A stretch of DNA of 64,000 nt from Diphasiastrum complanatum (taxonomy: Eukaryota > Streptophyta > Lycopodiopsida > Lycopodiales > Lycopodiaceae): assembly GCA_029204225.1 (NCBI GenBank), contig CM055103.1, forward strand, positions 51,088,175 to 51,152,174, written 5' to 3'. The translations under genes and the position numbers were made by a program. The notes beneath the pieces are model-generated. The model was not told the DNA's origin. It worked only from the letters and a program-made list of their open reading frames with translations, and did no database searches. Positions 36,366 through 48,044 of this stretch are shown piece after piece (position 1 is the stretch's first letter; the number at the start of each line of letters is the position of its first letter).

Positions 36366-37470
36366 TGTCGTAATACCGCCTTAGACGACCACCGTTTACG
36401 ACAGTGTCTATGAGGATTCCGTCAAGTGTTTGCAACTGGACTGCACCATTATTAATAACATATGGCCCCTCACTTCTGAATTTCAATTTGTCGGGTGCTT
36501 CTTGGATCTATAAAGAAGCACCTGATCACCTAAATGTAGATCTTTATTGCGTAGGTGATAGTCATGCCAAACCTTTTGGCATTGTTTATTAACCAGTTGT
36601 GCGTGGTAAGATATAAGTCTTGTCTCGCATAACTGGGTTAACGTAAATAGCTTGGTTTTGAGTTGTTGTTCGATTGCAGCTTTTTCACAGAGATCTGTTG
36701 AAAAAGCTTTCATGACTCGTAATGATGGGACTAAGAATTCGACTGGCATTACCGCGTCTTGACCATATACTAAGTGGAAAGGGGTAACCCACCCAGTGGC
36801 TTTCTTTGGGATGGTGCGGTAAGCCCAAACAGCTGAGAAAAGTTTTGTTTCCCAATCAGAACGACTGGTTTCAGCTATCTTGGTCAAAATTTTAGCCTGG
36901 CCATTACATCTAGGGTAGTATGGATGGTGTACTTTTTCTGTGAACAACAAGGTAATGGCGTAGGAGGTTATCAATGACAACATTTAAAAAAAAGCGTGCC
37001 GCAATCACTAACTAACTCAATGGGATAGCCAAAATGTGTAATTAGGAAGGCTTCGCCTTCTATAATGGGAGTCAACGGCGTGAAATCTGCTTTGGTGTTT
37101 TTCTTGGCTCGTTGACAGACATCACACACTTTAATGATTACAAACGTGTCCATAAACAAAGATGGCCACCACAGTCCTGCTCGAAGGATAATCTTCGATG
37201 TTGCTTCAGCAGAAAAGTGGCCACCTCCAATGCCCTCATGAGCCTGAGATATGATAGGTCGTATCTCAGATTCATAAGCACATCGACGAATGATATCGTC
37301 AACGTCCCTTTTGTAAAGTTGTCCCGCAATTAACTGAAAGGGCGCTGCTTTTAGCAAAAAAAAAAATTTTGCCGCCATACTCAGGCCTTCTTTGAGTCTG
37401 CCTATTGCGAGGAATTGGGTGATCTCCTCAGCCCATAAGGGTGTAGCATTGATCTGAAAAAGGCATGCAT
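36366..37470 (-). pseudogene. Gypsy integrase, part left of the copia insertion
   Basis: 37,378-36,971 holds the end of RNase H and the HHCC zinc-binding domain (HEGIGGGHFS, VCDVCQRAKK). 36,983-36,483 holds the catalytic core and C-terminus (VSDCGTLFF, HHPYYPRCNGQAKILTK, WAYRTI, YGQDAVMPVEFLVPSL). A deletion removed the segment with the first catalytic Asp between PIIEGE and AFLITHFGYP. The catalytic Glu of NGQAE is Lys here. The element therefore cannot integrate by itself. It continues at 43,624 beyond the copia element. Confidence 0.85.
37466..37470. other. Target-site duplication of copia, left
   Basis: TGCAT immediately before the LTR; the identical TGCAT follows the other LTR at 43,624-43,628. 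Five bases is the normal copia duplication. Confidence 0.9.
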
Positions 37471-38152
37471 TGTAAAAATTACAACAAATAAGGATCCTAA
37501 AACACTTGAAATGATGAGGGAAACAATAGATTATGATTTCATAAGATTAGCACAAGTTGAACCATCAAAATCCATCAAAAATCTATGCTTGAACCTCACT
37601 AAATGGCCCAAATCCTTGAAGAAGGCTTCACACGTGTGAAAGTACGGCCTCCCACAGTCTGAGTACTGTACACCAGACCTACATTCAATCCTATAATCAT
37701 TAGTAATCACAAGTACTCAAACAATTATGAACATAGAGAGCAATTGCACCATTATGAGAGAAAAAACATGAAATTGCTTGATTGATTTTGGTGAGATATC
37801 ATCACCTATATATACATGATCCATCACGGTTTTGGGCAGGTATGAGTAGCCCTAAACCTATCCCTAATGCTAATTTTGGTGGATCTTTCATCCCTACCAA
37901 GTTAGGGTTGGAATCTTGGAGATCCCTCAACAATGCAAAAATTACCAAAAATAGCTCCTATTTTTTCTCCCTTGTATCTAAGCATAATTTGGACTCATTC
38001 CAAAGGTTCTAACACTTAGGTCTACTTGAGAACATCCTTATGAATGGAATCCTATGCTATTTGGCACGTGTGACAAGCCACATCATGACCATCTAACTAT
38101 TTACAAGTCATATGACCAAAACTAGTCAAGCTAGAATTGTGAATTTTTAACA
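37471..38152 (-). mobile_element. Copia 3' LTR (682 bp)
   Basis: Same length as the other LTR (42,942-43,623), with only two differences seen by eye, both near its left end. Termini are TGTTAAAAATTC...TTTTTACA in element sense. A 76-codon ORF occurs identically in both LTRs and is not a gene. Near identity of the LTRs means a recent insertion. Confidence 0.93.
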
Positions 38153-38163
38153 CTCCTCCTCAC
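38153..38163 (-). other. Copia polypurine tract
   Basis: In element sense GTGAGGAGGAG directly abuts the 3' LTR, the expected primer for plus-strand DNA. Confidence 0.8.
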
Positions 38164-38166
38164 TAT

Positions 38167-41100
38167 CTAGCTTGGTTCAATCATTGCTTTACTAATCACT
38201 CCAAGTGATGATCTGAACTTCATAAAAGGTGTCTTTTGAAGTGGTTTAGTAAGTAGATCAGCTACACATTCATTGCTTGGAACATGCTCCAAAGCAATCT
38301 CCTTGGCTTGCACCATTTCTCTCACAAAGTGATGGCATATCTCAATGTGCTTAGATCTTGCATGGAAGATTGGGTTAGATGCAAGGTGTTGGGCTGATAT
38401 ATTGTCATTGTAGATGATTGGTGCCTCCTCTGAATCCATGATCTTTAGTTCCACCAATAATCTCTTGATCCAAAGTACCTCCTTTGTAGTGGTTGTCAAA
38501 GCTTTGTACTCGGCCTCGGTTGAAGATAGAGATATAGTTTCTTGCTTTTTTGAAAGCCATGAAACCACACCTTCTCCTATGAAAGTTGAATAGGCACTTG
38601 TTGATTTCCTATCCCTCTTGTCCCCTGCAAAATCTGAATCACTAAATGCATGAAGGTTAATCACATCTCCTCTATATAGAATCCCAAAATCCAATGTACC
38701 CGAGATGTATCTTAGAATCCTCTTAGCCTTTTTCCAATGGATATTCAATGGCTTTTGCATGGATTGGCTCAACCTACATACACTAAAGCTAAGATCTGGT
38801 CTAGTTATAGTGATCCACATTAAGGAACCTATAAGTTGCCTAAACAAAGTGATGTCCATGAAGGATCTTTCATCATCTTCATTTGGCACTTTTACATCTT
38901 GCTCCATTGGTGTGTCAACACTTTTGCATACTTCCATCTTAAACTTCTTCAAAAGACTTTGAGCATAGTTTACTTGACTTATAAAGATAAAATCAGACCC
39001 TCTAAGTACTTCTATGCCTAAGATGAAGTGAAGACACCCTAGATCTACCATCTTGAACTCTAAGGATAGATCTATCTTGATTTTTTCAATACCATCAACA
39101 CTATTTCCACTAATGATGATGTCATCTACATAAATGAGTAAAAGTACAATACCAACATCATCAAACTTAATGTAAAGAGTAGGATCATATTCACTTTGAA
39201 CAAAATAAAGTGAAATAAGATAGCAATGTAGTCTTGAATTCCAAGATCTCGAGGCTTGCTTCAAGCCATAGATGCTTCTTTGGAGATGGCATACTTTGTT
39301 CTCCATTCCATGCTTGATGAACCCTTGTGGCTGCTCCATATAGATATCCTCTTCCAAAAAACCATTCAAGAAAGCATTAGAGACATCCATTTGACATAGA
39401 ATCCATCCAAAATGTGATGCAAGTGCAATGATTAGTCTTATTGTGACCATCTTGGCCACGGGTGCAAAAGTTTCCTCATAGTCTATCCCTCTCTCTTGAG
39501 AATAACCTTTTGCAACTAATCTTGTTTTATGTTTGTTAACACTCACATTTGCATTCAACTTAAGCTTGAAGACCCACTTGCATCCTATTACATTCCTTTG
39601 AGGTCTCTCAACAAGCAACCAAGTTTCATTCTCAATCAAGGCATCATACTCATCCAACATAGCTTTATACCATTCTTTGGAGTTCAATGCATCTTCAACA
39701 TTAGACGGTTCTTCAAAACTAGATAAAGCATAAGAAGTGGATGAGATACCCTCAACTTGCTGTCCTTTGCCTTGATATGTGAGCCTTGATGGCTCCACTT
39801 TTGCCCTTGAAGATCTCCTTGGTGTGATAGGTGGGCTTGGTGCTTGCTCCTCCATGAGCTCCTCCTCAAAACCAAGATCTTGCTCCTCGGCCATCTTCTT
39901 CTTGATTGTTGGAGCACTTGAGCCTTCTTCAAGCATATGCATATGATGTTCATCAAAGATGACATCCCTTGAAACAACAAATTTGTTCAAGGATGAGAGA
40001 TAGACTTTGTAGCCCTTGCTTGAGCTTGCATATCCAAGCATGATCCCTCTTGTGGAAGATGGATCCTCCTTGGTTCTTGTTTCCAATGGCACATGCACAT
40101 AACATATACACCCAAAAACTTTCAAGTGATTAAGATTGGGTTTCTTTCCATACAACATCTCATAAGGAGTTTTGCCTTCAATTGCTTTGCAAGACACCCT
40201 ATTCATCAAGTAGTTTGCACATACAAGAGACTCACCCCAAAAGGATTTGGGCAAACAAGCATCTAATCTTAAAGCCTTAGAACATTCACATAATGTTCTA
40301 TTCCTTCTTTCAGCAACTCCATTTTGTTGAGGAGTGTAAGGACAAGAAGTCTCTTTCTTGATCCCTTCCTCCTCACAAAAGGCCTTGAACTCATTCGAGA
40401 TGAATTCTCCACCATTGTCACTTCTAAGAATCTTGATGCTATGATTATGATGCTTTTCCACAAACAACTTGAACTTTACAAAAGTATCAATAACTTGAGA
40501 CTTGAAGGAAAGTAAGAACACCCAACAATATCTTGAGTAGTCATCAATGAAGGTTAAAAACATGGATGAACCTCCATTAGATTTGGTGCTAGCAATGTGC
40601 ACATCCGAGTGTATGAGTTCAAGAGGATGAGATGACTTTGTGATGGAGTTAGGAAACACCTTCTTATGTGCCTTGGATAAGGCACAAGCTTCACAAACCT
40701 TGTCTTCCTTCCCAATAGACCTTGGTAGGCCTAAAGCATACTCCTCCTTGATCATAGCCTCCATGGAACCCGAGTTGACATGTCCAAGTCTTTTGTGCCA
40801 TAAAGTAAAGGTAGATATCTTGCTCTTCTCGGCCAACATGACAACATTAGTATCCACAAATGCATCCAGCTTATAAAGTTTGCCAAGTCTAGTGCCCTTA
40901 GCCACTATCTTACCCTTCTTCTTGATGAAACATTCATTTGAAGCAAAGTCAACAGTGAAACCATTGTCTACCATTTGGCCAACACTTAGTAGATTCTTTG
41001 TTATTGTAGGAATGTACAAAACACCTTCTATGTTGATCTTTTTGGAAGATCCTAAGCAAAGGGGAATGCTACCAACTCCTTCAATCTTACAAGCTTCATC

Positions 41101-42135
41101 ATTTGCTGTATAGATAGACTTTATAGGTCCATCATAAGATAAGAGAGAAGAGAAAAACTCCCTTTTACTAGTCATGTGTGAACTAGCACCCGAGTCAATC
41201 CACCAAGGATCTTCTCCTTTGAAGCTTGTTGAAGAAAATATGGACATCATGAGAGAGTCCTCATGTGAACTCTCCTCCTCCTCCTCTTTGCTCATGTTGG
41301 CTTGGCTTTGATCTTGCTTCCTCTTGAAGCATTCCGAGGCATAATGCCCCATCTTGCTACAATAGTAGCACTTCACCTTTGATTTGTCCTTCTTGACTTT
41401 GGTGGTTGATGGAGATGCCTTTGGGGGTCCTTCTTGATCCTCAAGCTTTGTAGACTTCTTGAATGTTGATCCTTTGCCTTTGGACTTGCCTTTGCCTTTG
41501 GTGAAGAGAGCTTGGTCATCTCCACCTTGGATGGAAAGCCTATCCATCCTCTCTTGCATTTGGCTCCTTCTTGATTCCTCGGCCATGAGTGTGCCTTGGA
41601 GTTCTTCAAGTATGGGTAGCTTACCCATAATTGCATATCCCTGAACCAAATTGTCAAATTCAAAGCTTAGTCCATTCAATATGAGTTGAACAAGCTCTTC
41701 ATCCTTGATAGGGTCACCTATAAAGGCTAGCTCTTTGTTCAATTCCTTTACTCTTAGGACAAAAGTATGTGCACTCTTTCCTTTCTTTTGATAGCTTCTA
41801 TAGATTTGATTCTTCAAAGCTAACATTCTAGTTTGGTTCTTGGATTCATAGACCTTTTGCAAAGTCTCCCAAGCATCTTGAGCTGAAGTGCAATCTCCTA
41901 CCTCTCTTAAGAGTTCATTTGCAACATTCATTTTTATGCAATGTAGTGCAACATTGCACCTCTTGATGTATTTGGCTTTTTCTTGAGGATGAATAGGTTC
42001 ACCCTCCTTACCATTTACAATTTCCATCAGATCTTGAATGATCATGATAGATTCCATTCTAACTTTCCATATGGAATAGTTAGTTTTGTTGAGCCTTTCA
42101 TTAGTATCCAAAAGATATGCATTTATAGATGCCAT
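38167..42135 (-). CDS. Copia Gag-Pol polyprotein, complete (1,322 aa)
   Basis: A single uninterrupted frame. Gag covers residues 1-250 (NYSIWKVRMES near 20). The CCHC knuckle is CYYCSKMGHYASEC at 256-269. The aspartic protease has D314 in WWIDSGASSHM. The integrase follows, with its HHCC motif (HKRLGH...CEAC) and the D-D-E residues in HSDVHIAS, RSDNGGEF and NGVAERRNR. The reverse transcriptase has YVDD in LLLIYVDDIIISG. The RNase H has SDSDFAGD, STEAEYKAL and YNDN, and the C-terminus reads LTKPLQKTPF. All expected catalytic residues are present and the length is normal for the superfamily. It encodes every step of retrotransposition: particle, maturation, cDNA synthesis and integration. With two near-identical LTRs, a perfect primer-binding site and a target duplication, the element looks autonomous and possibly active. 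Confidence 0.96.
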   Translation of the reverse strand: MASINAYLLDTNERLNKTNYSIWKVRMESIMIIQDLMEIVNGKEGEPIHPQEKAKYIKRCNVALHCIKMNVANELLREVGDCTSAQDAWETLQKVYESKNQTRMLALKNQIYRSYQKKGKSAHTFVLRVKELNKELAFIGDPIKDEELVQLILNGLSFEFDNLVQGYAIMGKLPILEELQGTLMAEESRRSQMQERMDRLSIQGGDDQALFTKGKGKSKGKGSTFKKSTKLEDQEGPPKASPSTTKVKKDKSKVKCYYCSKMGHYASECFKRKQDQSQANMSKEEEEESSHEDSLMMSIFSSTSFKGEDPWWIDSGASSHMTSKREFFSSLLSYDGPIKSIYTANDEACKIEGVGSIPLCLGSSKKINIEGVLYIPTITKNLLSVGQMVDNGFTVDFASNECFIKKKGKIVAKGTRLGKLYKLDAFVDTNVVMLAEKSKISTFTLWHKRLGHVNSGSMEAMIKEEYALGLPRSIGKEDKVCEACALSKAHKKVFPNSITKSSHPLELIHSDVHIASTKSNGGSSMFLTFIDDYSRYCWVFLLSFKSQVIDTFVKFKLFVEKHHNHSIKILRSDNGGEFISNEFKAFCEEEGIKKETSCPYTPQQNGVAERRNRTLCECSKALRLDACLPKSFWGESLVCANYLMNRVSCKAIEGKTPYEMLYGKKPNLNHLKVFGCICYVHVPLETRTKEDPSSTRGIMLGYASSSKGYKVYLSSLNKFVVSRDVIFDEHHMHMLEEGSSAPTIKKKMAEEQDLGFEEELMEEQAPSPPITPRRSSRAKVEPSRLTYQGKGQQVEGISSTSYALSSFEEPSNVEDALNSKEWYKAMLDEYDALIENETWLLVERPQRNVIGCKWVFKLKLNANVSVNKHKTRLVAKGYSQERGIDYEETFAPVAKMVTIRLIIALASHFGWILCQMDVSNAFLNGFLEEDIYMEQPQGFIKHGMENKVCHLQRSIYGLKQASRSWNSRLHCYLISLYFVQSEYDPTLYIKFDDVGIVLLLIYVDDIIISGNSVDGIEKIKIDLSLEFKMVDLGCLHFILGIEVLRGSDFIFISQVNYAQSLLKKFKMEVCKSVDTPMEQDVKVPNEDDERSFMDITLFRQLIGSLMWITITRPDLSFSVCRLSQSMQKPLNIHWKKAKRILRYISGTLDFGILYRGDVINLHAFSDSDFAGDKRDRKSTSAYSTFIGEGVVSWLSKKQETISLSSTEAEYKALTTTTKEVLWIKRLLVELKIMDSEEAPIIYNDNISAQHLASNPIFHARSKHIEICHHFVREMVQAKEIALEHVPSNECVADLLTKPLQKTPFMKFRSSLGVISKAMIEPS

Positions 42136-42928
42136 CTAGTCTCCTAATCAAGGACTTGACACAAATGAAGGTTACTTCTATTGATTTGATTGAAGGTCTA
42201 CCTTATCCCACTTCTTAGGGACCTGAAAAGATCAGTAATAGACTTCCTATAAAGATCTAAGAATGATCTCTAACAAAATCAAATCATAGAATACTAGAAA
42301 CAATGCATGCACTTGCTTGATTGAAGTAGACAATACTAGTAGAATTGCCCCTCTTTCTATAAAGAACATTAAAGCCTCCAAATGATCTGATCAAGAGTGA
42401 ATTTCAGCAACCTAATATACTTCCAAAATCACTTGTAAAAGATCTAAATGGAACTTAATGAGGATGCAACACAATCTACTATCCAATCACAAGCAAAAAA
42501 TTGATGAAAAATTGATCTAATTTGGTGCATAAGTCAAGCAATGGTTGGACTGAACCTAAATCACTTTAGGAGGTGTCTACTACACCTTAGAACAGCCTTG
42601 AAGAGTCCCCAAAACTCTGATCTTCCCTCTCCTTGAATGCTAGAAAGCCTCCTCTATGAAATCACCTCCAAAACTTGCTTAGAAATCAATGCTTGGAGCA
42701 AGCAAAACTTGCTATCTTGGTAATGTGAATTGAATTCAACTTTGCCTCTGGTTTTAGACACCTAAACACCTGCAAATGAAGTCACACAACACCAATCTCC
42801 AATGTATTTGACTCACTTTGAGTTCTAGAATCAATACTAGATGCTAAGATCCAATCTACACAAGATTTAGATCAAAAATTGTGATCAAATTGAATGAAAA
42901 CCAAGGATTTAGCTCATTTCAGCCTTTA

Positions 42929-42941
42929 GGCTCTGATACCA
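42929..42941 (-). other. Copia primer-binding site
   Basis: TGGTATCAGAGCC in element sense, perfectly complementary to plant initiator-Met tRNA and adjacent to the 5' LTR. Confidence 0.92.
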
Positions 42942-43623
42942 TGTAAAAATTACAGCAAATAAGGATCCTAAAACACTTTAAATGATGAGGGAAACAATAG
43001 ATTATGATTTCATAAGATTAGCACAAGTTGAACCATCAAAATCCATCAAAAATCTATGCTTGAACCTCACTAAATGGCCCAAATCCTTGAAGAAGGCTTC
43101 ACACGTGTGAAAGTACGGCCTCCCACAGTCTGAGTACTGTACACCAGACCTACATTCAATCCTATAATCATTAGTAATCACAAGTACTCAAACAATTATG
43201 AACATAGAGAGCAATTGCACCATTATGAGAGAAAAAACATGAAATTGCTTGATTGATTTTGGTGAGATATCATCACCTATATATACATGATCCATCACGG
43301 TTTTGGGCAGGTATGAGTAGCCCTAAACCTATCCCTAATGCTAATTTTGGTGGATCTTTCATCCCTACCAAGTTAGGGTTGGAATCTTGGAGATCCCTCA
43401 ACAATGCAAAAATTACCAAAAATAGCTCCTATTTTTTCTCCCTTGTATCTAAGCATAATTTGGACTCATTCCAAAGGTTCTAACACTTAGGTCTACTTGA
43501 GAACATCCTTATGAATGGAATCCTATGCTATTTGGCACGTGTGACAAGCCACATCATGACCATCTAACTATTTACAAGTCATATGACCAAAACTAGTCAA
43601 GCTAGAATTGTGAATTTTTAACA
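42942..43623 (-). mobile_element. Copia 5' LTR (682 bp)
   Basis: Partner of the 3' LTR. It serves as promoter and polyadenylation region; a TATATATA stretch lies near 43,279. The next five bases (TGCAT) complete the target-site duplication. Confidence 0.93.
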
Positions 43624-44868
43624 TGCATTAGGGAGATTATCGTTGACTGGTGCAGTTACTTTTTCAGCACTTGGTAGTCTGAAAAGGTGGTCCGCCATGA
43701 AATGTTGGGTCCCTTTCTGAACGACTACGCAAAAATTAAATTCCTCTAAAATCAGCAGCCATCGAGCTATACGTCCCGTTTTATAGGATTTATTAACGAT
43801 ATATAGAAGGGCTTGATGGTCTATGTAGAACGCAAAGGTCTGGCCTAATAAATAATGTCTTAGTTGTTTCACAACATAGACCATCGCCAATGTTTCTCTC
43901 TCAGTGGTTAGTTTACTTCAACAGGCACCAATTGTATGCTCAAGAAACGAATTGGGAAGTCTTTGCCATACTCGTCCGGTTGTGCAAGAAGACCTCCAAT
44001 GGCATACTTACTTGCGTCAGTATGTACATGGAACTCTTTCGTGTAATCTCACGAACGAAGTATGGGAGCCGTGGTGAGGACTGTTTTCAACTCCTCAAAG
44101 GCCTTAATTCGTTCTTCGGTCCAGCAAGGATCTACCACAACTAAATAAATGAGACGTGCTTTGCCGGCATAGTCGATTATAAAGATGCGATAATAAACGG
44201 TATGACAGAGGAAGACATATACTTCCTTCACTGTTGCAGGTAAGGGCATGTCCACTATAACCTTGAATTTTGACGGGTCGGTAGAAATACCGTCCTTTGA
44301 AATTATATGCCCGAGTATGACCCCATGGGTGACCCATATTTGGCATTTATCAGGGTTTAGTGAGATTCCAACTCTACGACAGCGAATGAAGATTTTCTCT
44401 AGGACGTCAAGGTGTGTAGCTGTGAAGGAATGTACACCTAGATCGTCGAGATAGATCTCCACGATTTGATGTAACAGATCTTGAAAGGCCAGTTGCATGA
44501 CCCTTTTGGAACGTTGAAGGGGCGTTGCATAAGCCAAAAGGCATAATGTTATAAGCATAAACCCCGTTCTCTGTTGCAAAGGCCATTTTATGTTTATCTT
44601 CAGGGGCTATTTGAACAAGGACATACCCGCTGAATCCATCTAAGAAGCTGAAAGCTTCAACTCCCACCATTTCCTCTAGGATTTGAGTGATTAAAGACAA
44701 GGGAAAATGGTCTTTCTTCGTAACCGCATTAAGGTTTTTGAGATCGACATAGATATGAAGCTTGCCGTTTTTCTTGGGTACAACCACAATGGGTGATACC
44801 CAATCAGTATGTTGAACTTCATAAATGAAGCCAGCATCCAACAATTTTTTAATATTTTCGTCGATCAT
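43624..44868 (-). pseudogene. Gypsy reverse transcriptase and RNase H, right of insertion
   Basis: 44,868-44,407 carries the fingers and palm (WVSPIVVVPKKNGKLHIYVD, FLDGFSGY, MPFGLCNAPSTFQ). After a frameshift, 44,579-44,049 has EIYLDDLGVHS, with the YLDD catalytic pair, and GVILGHIIS. 43,890-43,624 is RNase H (FAFYIDHQALLYIVNK, ARWLLILEEFNF), which the copia insertion interrupts. The order protease, RT, RNase H, integrase is Ty3/gypsy. The RT acids are preserved but the frame is broken. Confidence 0.88.
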
Positions 44869-45930
44869 CTCACGATAGATAGGGTAAGATCGATAGGGTT
44901 TAGCCCTAATAGGCTTAGCATTGTCTTCTTAAGGAATCCTATGGATGACTATTTCAGGTGGGATTCCTTTCATTTCTGTATAATTCCATGCAAATACATC
45001 CCTGTATTTGAGAAGTAATGTTTCCAGATCAGCAAGTTGGAAAAATGTGCACCAACATGAACTATTCGATCTATCTCCTCAGCAGGATCTTTAAGGTTTA
45101 GTGGAATGGTCTTAGCAGGTCCTTCAAAGGAGTTGGAATTTGGTGTAGGCTCCCGATGTGGCTGTGGTAACTGGATAACAATGTCATCTAGTGTAAAGTC
45201 TTTGAACTTATGTGGAAGATCAAAAGGTGGGTCGACAAAAGGTTCGAAAACTTTGGAAATCATCTGAGGTGATTCACTACCGGATGTGAAGCTTGGTTGG
45301 ATTGTTTAGTTTTTGTCCCTTTTGACAAGGGCTTGATCGACTGTTTAAGCTTCTCACGCATCTGTTTTTGACGCTTGGTTAATTTTGTATCAATGACTTT
45401 AGTTTTTTGTAACCGTGGTTTTTGTTGTTTTTGAGTGGCGGTGTTGGTGCCTCACTTATCAGATCGTTGTCGATTGTATCCCAGACTTCGTCGGGATACA
45501 CATCCCATGTATATACTTTGGGTTTGGGCTTGTATGTTTGTGTGTTGGGTACCTTGGATGTCAGTTGGACATGAGCCAACGGTCCTGGTGTCGTTATCTC
45601 CTTAGGAATTGATTTTGGCGGATAAGGTTGTGCATCTAGATATAGGAGTACATGTTCATCCATCATGTCTACATCATCCATGGAAATAATACCTTCTTCC
45701 GAAACATGGGCGGTAGAGACACTAGGTTTTCCTGGGCACCACACTATAGGAATCGGGTCAATCATCATAAGTGGGATGATGGGTGTGTCAATGTCCGTAG
45801 AGGATGGGAGAATATCCACATCTGCTGCAACAGTTTCGATACGACATCGATTGGAATCAGTACAGTCCACAGTGGCTAGTACGTGACTCCAATTGATTAT
45901 GTCCGTGGATCTCATATAGTGACCTTTTGG
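44869..45930 (-). pseudogene. Gypsy region between Gag and RT
   Basis: 45,915-45,379 is an acidic, proline-rich frame (MDDVDMMDEHVLLYLDAQ, YTWDVYPDEVWDTIDNDLIS), and 45,263-44,970 continues with DDIVIQLPQPHREP and DPAEEIDRIVHVGAHF. Its position and composition match the long linker between Gag and the polymerase in plant gypsy elements. The protease core itself is not obvious, so it may be diverged or lost. Confidence 0.55.
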
Positions 45931-47213
45931 TTGGACCGTGCCAGCTGTGGTTGAGGTTCATGTCTAGGTTGTTTGGGCAACTCTTGTATATGGACTTGGT
46001 TGTTTCGTGGTTGCTAGTGCGTGTGTTGGTTTTCTGAAACAAACCGTTGTCGAGGAGGTTGAGTATGTCCTCCTGACTGGTTGTGAGGTTGGTTCCTCGG
46101 GTTATAATAGCAATAAAGAGAGGTATGCCCCATAAAGTCGTAGATGTCACATTTGATCAAGGAAGTATCTGGGACCGATTGGTATGAAGTGCACTCATTG
46201 CCAGTGTGTGCACCTCGATAGTGAGGGCACCACGTGTTTTCTCATCTATGGTGGATTTGGCCAGTGGGTAACTGACCCGGCATCGAACTCTGGATAGACT
46301 TAAGAGTGTTTTGAAACTCTTTCGTGAGTTTCCCCATCTGTTGTTGGTGTTGCTGGTTAAGCAACTCCATCTGTGTTTTCCACAACTGTTCTCGAGTTTC
46401 GTCATTTGGTCGAGCTTCTTGGACAGCATGATGTGCTTTCCGTTCACGTGGTTCATCGACATCAGAGCCCTCGTCTTCCTCTCAAATGGCGTCAGACATG
46501 GCTTGTTTCAATGATGTATATTCATCATTGGAACGAAGTTCACATCTTATCCATCGTGGGAGTCCAACGAGAAACCAAATTATGAGCATAGACTCAGTGG
46601 GTTGTTCTTGTACCTAACTTTTTAATCTTTTAAATCGTTCAATATAGTCACGTACTTTCTCGTCTTTTGTCATTTTGATGTTACTTAGCTTGACAAAATG
46701 TCTTTCTATCAAGCAGAATGGCTTGAAGCATTTGATAAAGGCCTCCTTCAAGAGTGACCAGTCACGTTTATCTTCACGATCAAGGTTAAAAAACCACTCT
46801 TGTGTTCGATCGATCATGGTCATCGAAGAGAGCTATACCATGGCTTCCGATGATGTCTCGCCATAGACATCACATGCGTTCTCAAAGACTTGAAGAAATC
46901 TTTGAGGATCAGTGTTACCATTGTACTTAGGTAAATCTAGCTTTGGGGTACGTTTTTCAGTACATGGAACATTATTCGCAAAAGCTCCATTTAAGTGAGC
47001 TCATGCATGTGAAGATTCGGCAGCATGAAAATGTGGTCGTTCATATGGAGCTTCATAACGCATGGGTTCCCATCTAGCGAATGGGTTGGTGGATGACTCT
47101 TGGACTTGGGATTTCATCCGAGAATTTATGTTAAATTGAGCTTGTTCGGTGGATGTGGATACCATCTTTGGTGGATAGTCCTCCGTAGAATTCGGATCGT
47201 AAGGGCGATCCAT
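45931..47213 (-). pseudogene. Gypsy Gag, decayed
   Basis: 47,213-47,001 is a likely N-terminus. Sequence around 46,990-46,830 reads LPKYNGNTDPQRFLQVFENA, and 46,823-46,614 continues with WFFNLDREDKRDWSLLKEAF and DYIERFKRLKS, the retrotransposon gag capsid domain. Near 46,230-46,100 two knuckle-like segments (CPHYRGAHTGNEC and CDIYDFMGHTSLYC) each have Tyr where a Cys would be expected. Several frame breaks are present. Confidence 0.7.
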
Positions 47214-47429
47214 AACAACTTGTAGAGTATCGTATGATTGTGTAAATAGGCTTATGGACGCTTGTTATGGTGGCTACGATGCAAGGTGTGAAGCAATGGG
47301 ATTTTGTTGAATGTATTCCCTATGGCTCAATGCAGTTGTCACAGTGCAGAGCGGTCAGTATGGGGCAATGCAGTTGTTATGGATGGAAGGTGGTCGCAAT
47401 GATTGTAGTGTGTTTTATGATGGTCTCAA

Positions 47430-47830
47430 CGGTTCAAGGATCGGTTGAGATCTGAGATCATTTGTCGGTTGAGAACTGACGCGAGGGCGTCGATCGATAT
47501 CTAATGCGAGGTCGTCGATCGAGATCTAACGCGAGGTCGTCGGTTGAGTTTTGACGCGAGGTCGTCGACTGAGATTGGGACTAAAGCTGTCAGTCGAGAT
47601 CTGACACAAGGTCGTCGGTTGAGATCTGCCGCGAGAGCGTCGGTCGAGATTGGGGCGGAAACTGTCGGTCGAGATCTAACAGGAGGTTGACGGTCGAGAT
47701 CTGATGTGAGAGTTTCGATCGAGATGAAAGAAATGCATCGAGCAAATGCATCGGTTGAGACGTGAGCAAATGCGTCGGTTGAGACGTGAGCAAATGCGTC
47801 GGTTGAGATTTAACTCAAGACATGACAAGT
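47430..47830. repeat. 25-bp minisatellite with core GTCGGTCGAGATCT
   Basis: About eleven units of about 25 bp (for example GGTCGTCGATCGAGATCTAA plus CGCGA), then three 24-bp units containing GCGTCGGTTGAGACGTGAGC. It lies in the leader region of the gypsy element. The same unit occurs in inverted sense at 63,870-63,985. Confidence 0.85.
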
Positions 47831-48044
47831 TGTTTTGTAGTGACTCAGTCGAGAGTCAATGTGTAGCGGTCCAGTCCAGACAAGAGTCGTGGCTCGGCTT
47901 GGGGAGGAGCGTGAAGCATTGGTTGAGACTGAGCTTTGCACTAATCAGGACGAAAGTGGTGTGGTCTGTAATGAAGGTGTGGAAGTCCTGAGAGCGATGG
48001 TTTGGGGCTGTTTAATGTCTGTGTAGCTACAGAATGGCACCAAA

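Noticed and set aside
37782-43483. Identical 76-codon ORFs at 37,782-38,012 and 43,253-43,483
   Set aside because: Both lie at the same place in the two copia LTRs; duplicated non-coding sequence.
47430-47830. CRISPR-like array of about 25-bp repeats
   Set aside because: Units are contiguous without unique spacers and the context is a plant retroelement; it is a minisatellite.
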